Part shown: positions 54,026 through 61,464 of the stretch, one piece after another
How positions within the stretch are numbered: the first letter of the stretch is position 1
How the letters are laid out: each line of letters starts with the position of its first letter
From: Acinetobacter baumannii
Lineage (GTDB): Bacteria; Pseudomonadota; Gammaproteobacteria; Pseudomonadales; Moraxellaceae
Length of the DNA: 64,000 bases
Direction: 5' to 3'
NCBI RefSeq assembly: GCF_009759685.1
Contig: NZ_CP046654.1
Location: 2,418,001 to 2,482,000, forward strand
Translations under genes and position numbers: made by a program
Notes under the pieces: generated by a model
Database searches by the model: none
Told to the model about the DNA's origin: nothing
Seen by the model: only the letters and a program-made list of their open reading frames with translations

Positions 54026-54043
54026 TTATAACAAACGGTGAAA
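54026..54043 (+). promoter_or_regulatory. Shared cargo-gene promoter-like element, copy 2
   Basis: TTATAACAAACGGTGAAA, matching 48950-48967 at 16 of 18 positions, with TGTTA 15 bp before ATAAC in both. It lies just before the ATG of the lipoprotein gene and also gives its ribosome site (GGTGA). Confidence 0.5.
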
Positions 54044-54046
54044 TTC

Positions 54047-54727
54047 ATGAAAAAAATATTGGCTGCGGGTTTAATTGGTCTTGGGTTGGTGGGGTGCGCT
54101 ACTCCAGCCTATAATTATCAAGCTATACCTAAAAATATAAGCAAACCGCCAATTGGATCAGTTAATAAAGCATTTGTAGGGGATCAAATGCTTGAACAGG
54201 GAATGGTGGTTGATCGTGAAGTTCTAAACGTCCCTGAAAATATTAAAATTAGTTTTGCTTATTCACTTACTTCAGGCATTTACTTAAAAACAGGCAAAAA
54301 TGAAAAAGGGCAATATTTTCAGCCATTCAACACTGTCAGTGGTGGGGGGATGGTTCAGAAAAACCCTTTAGCTGACCCATTTAAAGTAGTTATGTTAGAT
54401 ACTGAAGGTAAGCTCTGTGTAGTAACAGTATTTAATGCAAAAAACTGTACTGATAAACATCAAGCTACTATGAAGACAGTAGCAATTGCATCAGATAATT
54501 CCTTCCAACAAACATTAATTTATAGTGGAAAATTTGGAAATAAAATTAATGTCGGGTACCGTGAATTCTCAAGTAATCAAGCACGTCCTGCATTCAATAA
54601 TGATGTTGAATATGATTTAAGCCAATCTAAGCAAATAGGTTATAAAGGTGCTTTATTGGAAGTAATTGATGCCACTAATCAAGATATTACTTACAAAGTT
54701 TTGAAGAACTTTAACAAGGTAGATTAA
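54047..54727 (+). CDS. Prophage lipoprotein, unknown
   Basis: 226 residues from the ATG at 54047. Lipobox LVGC (about Cys17). The mature part is beta-rich, with ISFAYSLTSGIYLKTGKNEKGQYFQ, and a Cys pair (LCVVTVFNAKNC). It is followed 1 bp later by a two-helix membrane protein gene. The pair could act at the envelope as a conversion or exclusion module. No family recognised. Confidence 0.65.
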   Translation: MKKILAAGLIGLGLVGCATPAYNYQAIPKNISKPPIGSVNKAFVGDQMLEQGMVVDREVLNVPENIKISFAYSLTSGIYLKTGKNEKGQYFQPFNTVSGGGMVQKNPLADPFKVVMLDTEGKLCVVTVFNAKNCTDKHQATMKTVAIASDNSFQQTLIYSGKFGNKINVGYREFSSNQARPAFNNDVEYDLSQSKQIGYKGALLEVIDATNQDITYKVLKNFNKVD

Positions 54728-54728
54728 G

Positions 54729-54992
54729 ATGAGTGCACCACAATATAAACCAATGAGAGAAAGTGAAGTTTGTAATGCTATCGGGTGGGTGTTAATAGCT
54801 CTTGGCTTTATCGCAGGTTTTTTATTTATTCTTGCATTTGGTCGAATTGAAGTAGCTTCTTACTATGGTAAAGAAACGGTTTGGTCTGGAGTTATGATAG
54901 CAACAGGAATCGGAATTATATTTAATGGATTCCTTGCAGGCTACTTATTTCAAAAAGTAGCTAGTATTCTTCGTTACCATGAGAATAAATAA
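54729..54992 (+). CDS. Two-helix membrane protein, unknown
   Basis: 87 residues. Predicted membrane helices at about 16-38 (NAIGWVLIALGFIAGFLFILA) and 52-75 (GVMIATGIGIIFNGFLAGYLF). It follows the lipoprotein gene by 1 bp, so they are coupled. Not a typical holin by position, since no endolysin is near, but a holin-like or exclusion role cannot be excluded. Confidence 0.6.
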   Translation: MSAPQYKPMRESEVCNAIGWVLIALGFIAGFLFILAFGRIEVASYYGKETVWSGVMIATGIGIIFNGFLAGYLFQKVASILRYHENK

Positions 54993-55075
54993 TATCTTGC
55001 ATAAGCACCCTAGGATGCTTTTTAAAATTGGTTTAACTACCCTGCTTGGTAATTATATTTAACTTAAAAAGAACT

Positions 55076-55101
55076 ACCCACTCATTGAGTGGGTTTTTTA
55101 T
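55076..55101 (+). terminator. Terminator before the tape measure gene
   Basis: CCCACTC-ATT-GAGTGGG followed by TTTTTT. A weaker hairpin, AAGCACCC ... GGATGCTT, lies near 55002-55020. Confidence 0.85.
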
Positions 55102-55119
55102 TGCCTAGAGGAAAGTAAA

Positions 55120-58100
55120 ATGGCACAAGAATCCCGTTTGGTCATTGTTATTGATTCGCAAAATGCTGAACGTAATGCGCGTAATCTAGGCAATGAACTT
55201 GTTAGCATTGAACGTAAAGGTGAATTTGCATCTAAGTCTATGGACAGCTTGTCTGTAGCCACCAGAGCTTTAGCTGGACACATGGCTGGTTTATTAACAG
55301 TAGGTTCAGCCATTTCAAAGATGGATACATATACTGGATTACAAAATCGCCTTAAGTTAGTCACTAACAATCAAGTTGAACTAAATAAAGCAACGGAAGA
55401 CACTTTCCGAATTGCTCAAAAAACCTATTCAGCTTGGGATTCTGTGTTACAGGTTTACCAGCGTTTTAGTGATAATGCCAAAACTTTAAACCTCACAATG
55501 GATGACACAGCACGTTTAACTGAAACAGTTTCTAAAGCTGTAGCAATTAGTGGTGCAAGCGCAGAAGCTGCTGATGCAGCTTTAGTTCAGTTCGGGCAGG
55601 CCTTGGCTAGTGGAACGTTGCGTGGAGAAGAACTTAATTCTGTAATGGAGCAAACCCCAGCACTAGCAAAGGCTATTGCTAAAGGTATGGGTATTACTGT
55701 AGGTGAATTACGTTCAGTAGCAGCTGAAGGAAAAATTACTTCACAAGAAATTGTAAAAGCGCTTAGAAATGTAGAATCTGATGTTGATGCTCTTTTTGCT
55801 AAAACAGATATCACAATCGGGCAGTCTCTCACACTCCTAAACAACGAGATCACAAAATTTGTTGGCGAAGCAGGTAAGGGAAGTGGTGCGGCACAGGTAT
55901 TAGCTGGATCAGTTCAAACTCTTGCAAGTAATTTAGATTTAATTGCTGATGGGGCTTTAGTAGTTGGTATTGGATATATCACTCGTGCAATTTTGATGAA
56001 GAGCGCTGCTATTAAAGAGGGAATGGCTTCAACTTTAGCGAGCCGCCAAGCATCTGTATTAAATGCTCAAGCAGAATATGCAGAAGCTACCGCTGCTTTG
56101 AATGCAGCAAAAGCTCATCTCGCGAATGTGCGAGCAACAAATGCAGAAACCCAAGCTAAATTTGGCGCAACAGCGGCAGCAACTCGATACGCACAAGCAC
56201 AGGCAGCAGTAACTGCTGCTACAAATGCACAAACAGCAGCTCAAATTAAGCTAAATACTGCAACTTCAATTGCAGGGAGACTAGCTAAAGGGGCGTTTGG
56301 ATTAATTGGTGGGTGGGCTGGAGTTGCAACATTAGGAGTAATGGGATTAGCGGCAGCCTATTCTTATTTTAATAATAAGGCAGAGGAGGCAAAGCAAAAG
56401 CTTGCTGAACAAGCTAAAGTTGCTGAGAAAGCTGATGAGGAGTTAAAAAAATTAACTGGCAATGATAAGGCTAAAGCAGTTAATGATTTAACTACTGCTT
56501 TTAATGCACAAAATAAAGCATTAGAGAAATCATCGCGTGCTGTAGGGTCTGCATTAATTGATATCGAGAACTATGCACGAGGAAATAGGGAGGTTGAAAA
56601 AATTTCCCAAGAAGCGAGAACTGGAACTATCAGCTATACAGAAGCCATTGAACGTCTAAATAAAATTAAGTTGCCTACAGATCTATATGAAAATCTGAAA
56701 AAACAGGCTGCGCAGTATGATGACAATGCATCTAAAGCAAGTTTATCAGCTGAGAAACTTAAATTATTAAGAGTTGAAGTGAAACTTGGAGGTAATGAAG
56801 CACAAAATGCGGCAATTCAGCATCAAAAACAAGCGGATGCTTTAGGAAATACTGCTACTGAAGCAGAAAAGGCAACTAAGGCTTTGCAAGATTATCAAGC
56901 CAAGCAAAAAGATAGCGTTATTGATTCAATCTATAAATCAGGTTGGCTTGATAAAGGTTACACTGTTGCTCAAGCTAATGCCATTTTAGAACTGCAAAAA
57001 GCTAAAGGAATGAGTGCAATTTTGTCTAAAGATGAAATTGATAGCGCACTTAGAAATCTCAAGATCATCGAAGAACAACAGGAGCGAGAAGATAAATTAA
57101 CTGAAGCTAAAAGAAAGCAGACGCAGGAAATTGAAAAACAAGCAAAACTTACTAAACGCTTGGTCGGTATTTCCGGTCAATCCGGTATTGGTACTGGTCC
57201 ACATCTTGACGTCCGATATGGTGGCTCATTGTCAGGTCAGAAAGTTTCTAATGAACATCTGGCTCGATTACAGGCGGGAGGAAAACCTTTAACTTCCTAC
57301 AAGATCAGTTCTAATTATGGTCCACGAAAAGCCCCAACTAAAGGGGCTTCTTCATTTCATAAAGGTATTGATTTTTCAATGCCTGAAGGAACACCAATCA
57401 CGACCAATGTTGCTGTGAAAGATATCAAGACATGGTATGACAGCAAGGGAGGTGGTTATGTCAGTGAAGTGATCTTTGAGGATGGAGTGTCTCTTAAGCT
57501 TCTACATCAATCTCCCAAGATGCAGAGCAAGGTGAAAGGTGGTGCAAGTAAAGGAAGTGATAAAGCAGCTGGTGATATTCAATCTCAACTTGAACGTCAA
57601 CAGGATTTGCAACGGTCACTTGAAAATGAGGTGGCTAGTGAAGTCGGACGGATTAACAATAATAGAAAGGCAAGACTGGAGGATGTTGATAAAGCAAACT
57701 TTAGCCCGGAACGTACTGCAGAAATAAAGGCGGAAATAAATCGTCGTGCAGATAATGATATTGCTATAGCCAAACAAGCCCTTAGAACGAAATTGGAAGA
57801 CTATAAGGAGTTCCAGAAAACCGAGGAACAGTTACTAGAAGAGTCCTTTAACCGTAAAAAGTTCAATGCAGCTCATGACCTTGAATTAAGTAAGTTTGAG
57901 CAGAAGCAAGCTGTTGAATTGCTGGAACAGCAAAAACAGCAAGAGTTAGGGTTATTAAAACTAGCTCAGGAACAGCGGTTGTTTCAAGCCCGTTTATCTC
58001 TGCTTTCTGAAACGCAAGCCATGCAGGAACGTTACAGACTCGAACGGGAGGAAATTCTTAAGAATACCAAGCTTTCTATAGAAGAGCGGCAAAAGCTAAT

Positions 58101-59430
58101 CGCATTATCTAAAGCCAATCAGGATAAAGAGACACGCGATAAAGTGAATAATGCTGTTCAAAACTGGGGTGGTATCCAAGCGGATATGAATGGTACCGGA
58201 GAATTTTTCAGACAGGATCAGGAACGATTTAGCCGTTTAAATGCTGCAAATGATTTAGCAGATAGTCAATTTGCTGCTACTGATCTTGATGAAAAAAATG
58301 GTTTAGATGTTCTAAATGCACACATGGAAGCAGGACTCATCAAGCAACAGGACTTCGAAAACCGGAAAACAGCTATCATTCAAGCTGCTCAGGACCAACG
58401 CAATCAGATCGCTGCCGAATATGCTCAGAATGCTCAGGATATTGAAGATAAGTATCACCAAGATCGATTGAATGCTCAAATTGCTCTTGGTGGCCAAATG
58501 ATGGGTTCACTCACATCGATGTTTGGTTCAATGTTTGGCGAGCAATCAAAAGCATACAAGATCATGTTTGCTGCTGATAAAGCTTATGCCATTGCAGCTG
58601 CAGGTATTTCTATTCAGCAAAGTATTGCAAAGGCGGCTAGTGTTGGTTTTCCAGCAAATATCCCATTAATTGCAAGTGCTATTGCACAAGGTGCAAGCAT
58701 CATTGCAAACATCCGGGCAATTAAAGATCAAGGCTTTGCTGACGGTGGTTACACTGGATCAGGTGGGAAATATCAGCCTGCTGGTATTGTCCATAAAGGA
58801 GAGGTGGTCTGGTCCCAAGAAGATATTAAACGCTGGGGCGGTGTTGGCTTAGTCGAGAAAATGCGTAAGAGTGCAAACCCTGAAGCTTTTCTCAATAACA
58901 ATGCCTTGGCAGATAGTGTCATGCGCCGTGCAATGATGAGCTCTAGTGCCTTTATAGAAAGCCAAAAGCAGGCTGACATCTTTAATCAACCGGTTCAAGA
59001 TACTCAGATTATCTATAAGGGTAATAGAGACACACCTAAATTAGCTTCTTCTGGAAATTTAGACTTATTCCATGATGGCAAGGTCTACTTCTCATCCAAT
59101 GGTTTAGTTCAGGATCGTTCAAATCTGGATGATGTTCAGGACTTTACTTTAGGAAGTACTTCACGCCCTCAAGCTGAGATGATGCCTTCAATTGAGCCAG
59201 CTTCACCGACAATCAATTTCAAAATTGAAGTGATTAATCAGGTGAGTGGGGCGACAGTTGAAGCCGAACAACTGGACGAGCAAACAGTCCGGATCATTGT
59301 TAAAGATGAACTGGATAAGCAGCTTCCAAGAACGGTACCTAAGCTTGTAAGTGATCAAATCGCAAATCCAAACTCAACCATTAGTCGGTCTTTGACTGAG
59401 AATACGACAGCGAGAAGAAATCGTACTTAA
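55120..59430 (+). CDS. Tape measure protein with embedded M23-like domain
   Basis: 1436 residues. The N-terminal tape-measure domain (about 60-250, TRLTETVSKAVAISGAS...GTLRGEELNSVMEQTP), an Ala-rich coiled coil, a hydrophobic stretch (about 385-415, IAGRLAKGAFGLIGGWAGVA), a peptidase M23-like domain (about 725-800, SNYGPRKAP...SFHKGIDFSMPEGTPI...LKLLHQSP), more coiled coil, then a Gly/Ala-rich C-terminal part. It sets tail length (about 1.5 Angstrom per residue). The M23 part may clear peptidoglycan during DNA injection. Confidence 0.93.
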   Translation: MAQESRLVIVIDSQNAERNARNLGNELVSIERKGEFASKSMDSLSVATRALAGHMAGLLTVGSAISKMDTYTGLQNRLKLVTNNQVELNKATEDTFRIAQKTYSAWDSVLQVYQRFSDNAKTLNLTMDDTARLTETVSKAVAISGASAEAADAALVQFGQALASGTLRGEELNSVMEQTPALAKAIAKGMGITVGELRSVAAEGKITSQEIVKALRNVESDVDALFAKTDITIGQSLTLLNNEITKFVGEAGKGSGAAQVLAGSVQTLASNLDLIADGALVVGIGYITRAILMKSAAIKEGMASTLASRQASVLNAQAEYAEATAALNAAKAHLANVRATNAETQAKFGATAAATRYAQAQAAVTAATNAQTAAQIKLNTATSIAGRLAKGAFGLIGGWAGVATLGVMGLAAAYSYFNNKAEEAKQKLAEQAKVAEKADEELKKLTGNDKAKAVNDLTTAFNAQNKALEKSSRAVGSALIDIENYARGNREVEKISQEARTGTISYTEAIERLNKIKLPTDLYENLKKQAAQYDDNASKASLSAEKLKLLRVEVKLGGNEAQNAAIQHQKQADALGNTATEAEKATKALQDYQAKQKDSVIDSIYKSGWLDKGYTVAQANAILELQKAKGMSAILSKDEIDSALRNLKIIEEQQEREDKLTEAKRKQTQEIEKQAKLTKRLVGISGQSGIGTGPHLDVRYGGSLSGQKVSNEHLARLQAGGKPLTSYKISSNYGPRKAPTKGASSFHKGIDFSMPEGTPITTNVAVKDIKTWYDSKGGGYVSEVIFEDGVSLKLLHQSPKMQSKVKGGASKGSDKAAGDIQSQLERQQDLQRSLENEVASEVGRINNNRKARLEDVDKANFSPERTAEIKAEINRRADNDIAIAKQALRTKLEDYKEFQKTEEQLLEESFNRKKFNAAHDLELSKFEQKQAVELLEQQKQQELGLLKLAQEQRLFQARLSLLSETQAMQERYRLEREEILKNTKLSIEERQKLIALSKANQDKETRDKVNNAVQNWGGIQADMNGTGEFFRQDQERFSRLNAANDLADSQFAATDLDEKNGLDVLNAHMEAGLIKQQDFENRKTAIIQAAQDQRNQIAAEYAQNAQDIEDKYHQDRLNAQIALGGQMMGSLTSMFGSMFGEQSKAYKIMFAADKAYAIAAAGISIQQSIAKAASVGFPANIPLIASAIAQGASIIANIRAIKDQGFADGGYTGSGGKYQPAGIVHKGEVVWSQEDIKRWGGVGLVEKMRKSANPEAFLNNNALADSVMRRAMMSSSAFIESQKQADIFNQPVQDTQIIYKGNRDTPKLASSGNLDLFHDGKVYFSSNGLVQDRSNLDDVQDFTLGSTSRPQAEMMPSIEPASPTINFKIEVINQVSGATVEAEQLDEQTVRIIVKDELDKQLPRTVPKLVSDQIANPNSTISRSLTENTTARRNRT

Positions 59431-59436
59431 TAATTT

Positions 59437-59463
59437 GAACCCTTTTCGGAGGGTTCATTTTCA
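59437..59463 (+). terminator. Terminator after the tape measure gene
   Basis: GAACCCT-TTTCGG-AGGGTTC then ATTTTC. Confidence 0.75.
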
Positions 59464-59520
59464 TAATATTTAAATTTCAAGGTGATAGAGTCTGTTGGCA
59501 TTAAAATTGATGGTTAAGAC

Positions 59521-60108
59521 ATGAAAAAAATAATTGTAATTTCTACAACACTTTTAGGCCTTACGGGATGTGCCATTCCTGCGGTAAATAATCTCGTAAG
59601 ATCCACAAATATGTATCAGGATGATGTTTCGGGAAATACTGCAAATTTAAGGGTTTATAGAAGTAATATTCCCATGGTGCAGTTCTATATTACTTATCAA
59701 AATAATGAGGGTGAAAAAATTTCAAAAAACCTAATAACTAAGCAGATTTCAAATAATTTAACAAAGTATGGCTCTATGCATGAGCCCAAAAAATTAAATA
59801 TGCCTAAACCCACAATCAGTTTAAATAATGGTGAAGAGTTTTTTGAGTTTAAAGTACCCGCAAATAAGAAGTTAACTTTCAGGCTTACTTCTGTTATTGG
59901 GTCAACTACTATGTATAGTTGTGATGTAAAAATGGACTATCAGTTGGAAAGAAATGGAAATTATGAATTGATCCGTTTAAAACAGATCAAAGATTTTGTG
60001 AATCCAGCTTTACTGACTGAACCATCTCAAGATGAAGCCTACTGCAAGTTTGTAGTAAAAGAGATTTTTGAAGATGGTAAAGAAACTATTATTAAATCGA
60101 TTTCTTAA
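59521..60108 (+). CDS. Prophage lipoprotein in the tail operon, unknown
   Basis: 195 residues. Lipobox LTGC (Cys17). The mature part has beta-rich segments (VQFYITYQNNEGEKI, FEFKVPANKKLTFRLTSVIG) and two further cysteines. Flanked by two terminators, so it is a separate unit inserted among tail genes, as with the other cargo lipoproteins. Such proteins often block receptors or modify the surface. No family recognised. Confidence 0.65.
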   Translation: MKKIIVISTTLLGLTGCAIPAVNNLVRSTNMYQDDVSGNTANLRVYRSNIPMVQFYITYQNNEGEKISKNLITKQISNNLTKYGSMHEPKKLNMPKPTISLNNGEEFFEFKVPANKKLTFRLTSVIGSTTMYSCDVKMDYQLERNGNYELIRLKQIKDFVNPALLTEPSQDEAYCKFVVKEIFEDGKETIIKSIS

Positions 60109-60157
60109 TGTTAAATCGTTTTTGTAATTAATTTAAATATCTAAACCTTATTTCATC

Positions 60158-60184
60158 AAACCACCTTTCGGGGTGGTTTTTTAT
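60158..60184 (+). terminator. Terminator after the lipoprotein gene
   Basis: AAACCACC-TTTCGG-GGTGGTTT followed by TTTTATT. Confidence 0.88.
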
Positions 60185-60200
60185 TACCTGAAGGAAAGTT

Positions 60201-60599
60201 ATGTACAAGTTAAAGCTAAATCCTCAGACCAGCGGCTATGGCGTAACACCGGGTGATGATGTGAAACGTCAGCAGATGGATGGCGGTCGTGGTCGCTATT
60301 ACATCGATGTGAAACGTAACAGCCACATTGTTGATGTGAACTGGAACTTAAGTAAAACCGATTTCAATAAAATGATGGCTTTCTGGCGGGTCTACCAGAA
60401 CAAACCAGCCTCATTTTATGCGGATTTGGTGATTGATCAGGGAACACGTCAGCAATATCTATGCAATTTCATTCCAAACTCGTTCAAGACCAATGAAGTC
60501 AACGGCAACTTATATCGTGTGAACGCGCAGCTCGAAGTTGTTCAAAACCAGCCTAACCTGAATGCCGATATAGCATTAATTAAAGATTGGGAGGTCTAA
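60201..60599 (+). CDS. Minor tail protein (M-like position)
   Basis: 132 residues with AAGGAAAG upstream. Beta-rich (GRYYIDVKRNSHIVDVNWNLS), aromatic residues spaced as in siphophage tail-tip proteins (MMAFWRVYQNKPASFYADL). First gene of the four-gene tip cluster M-L-K-J; assignment by position. TAATG overlap with the next gene. Confidence 0.7.
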   Translation: MYKLKLNPQTSGYGVTPGDDVKRQQMDGGRGRYYIDVKRNSHIVDVNWNLSKTDFNKMMAFWRVYQNKPASFYADLVIDQGTRQQYLCNFIPNSFKTNEVNGNLYRVNAQLEVVQNQPNLNADIALIKDWEV

Positions 60600-61105
60600 T
60601 GGATAACGAATATGCCAAGTTCTTTTTCAATCGGAAAGTTGATGTCTATCAACTGGGGTGTATTGAGCTATCACATCCTTCTTTTATGAATACTTATCGG
60701 GTAGTCCGTAATGATGACCGAGGTGTCTATGTACAACATAAGGAAGGATCCGGTCAGGTCTATTATGAGTTCTTGCCAGTCTCTATACAAAGATCCGGAA
60801 TGCTTGGTGATCTGGACCAGACATTAACCGTTTCTATCTCTGGTCTAGGTGATGTGATGCCTGATGAGTTTGAACGGGTAATCGAAGGGCAATATCCAGA
60901 TGTAAAGCCAACCGTAAATTACCGGATTTACAGTTCAGACAATCTGAACTCTCCAATGTTTTATTTACTTGGACTGCAACTCTCAAGTGTCGCCATGAAC
61001 CATAAAGCTGTGACATTCAAGGCTGAATCACCACGATTAAATACCACTAAAACTGGGGACATTTTTGCACTGGATCGCTTTAGTGGTTTGAAGGGGGCTA
61101 TATGA
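60599..61105 (+). CDS. Minor tail protein (DUF1833/L-like)
   Basis: 168 residues from the ATG at 60599, overlapping the previous TAA by one base. The pattern HPSFMNTYRVVRNDDRGVYV, FLPVSIQRSGMLGDLDQTLTVSISGLGDV and FKAESPRLNTTKTGD fits DUF1833 tail proteins of lambda gpL type. It joins the tape measure/tube end to the tip. Confidence 0.75.
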   Translation: MDNEYAKFFFNRKVDVYQLGCIELSHPSFMNTYRVVRNDDRGVYVQHKEGSGQVYYEFLPVSIQRSGMLGDLDQTLTVSISGLGDVMPDEFERVIEGQYPDVKPTVNYRIYSSDNLNSPMFYLLGLQLSSVAMNHKAVTFKAESPRLNTTKTGDIFALDRFSGLKGAI

Positions 61106-61464
61106 AAAGTCATGATCATTTGCTCGATAGGCAATATGACGAGGATCACTACAACTGTGTTCACTTTGTTCATGAAGCTGCAATGGACCTATATGGCATA
61201 GATCGGGCTGAAGCGCTTGAACTCTTTATGCAGCCTAAGGGCAAAATTACTTTTTTATCTTCACGGTTAAAACTTTTAAATCCGCTACCCATGCCCAAGG
61301 AAGGCTGCATAGTCGCCTTCCATCCGAGACAAAGAAATAAGCCCCCGCATGTGGGGCTTTTTCGTGGGCAAAAGATTCTTCACCTCATGGAAAGCGGAGT
61401 CACTTATTTGCCTGAAGAGGTTGTGATGGAAATGGGGTTTAATCGGGTCAGTTATTATGATTAA
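61102..61464 (+). CDS. Tail-tip NlpC/P60-like peptidase (K-like)
   Basis: 120 residues, ATGA overlap with the previous gene. Catalytic Cys in YNCVHFVHEAA and His in KPPHVGLFRG, followed by HLMESGV, form an NlpC/P60-type core. In lambda, gpK-like proteins act at the tail tip, probably on peptidoglycan. The small size means only the peptidase core is present. Confidence 0.82.
   Translation: MKSHDHLLDRQYDEDHYNCVHFVHEAAMDLYGIDRAEALELFMQPKGKITFLSSRLKLLNPLPMPKEGCIVAFHPRQRNKPPHVGLFRGQKILHLMESGVTYLPEEVVMEMGFNRVSYYD

Noticed and set aside
54729..54992. Holin
   Set aside because: Two helices fit, but no endolysin is nearby and it is coupled to a lipoprotein gene in the tail cluster.
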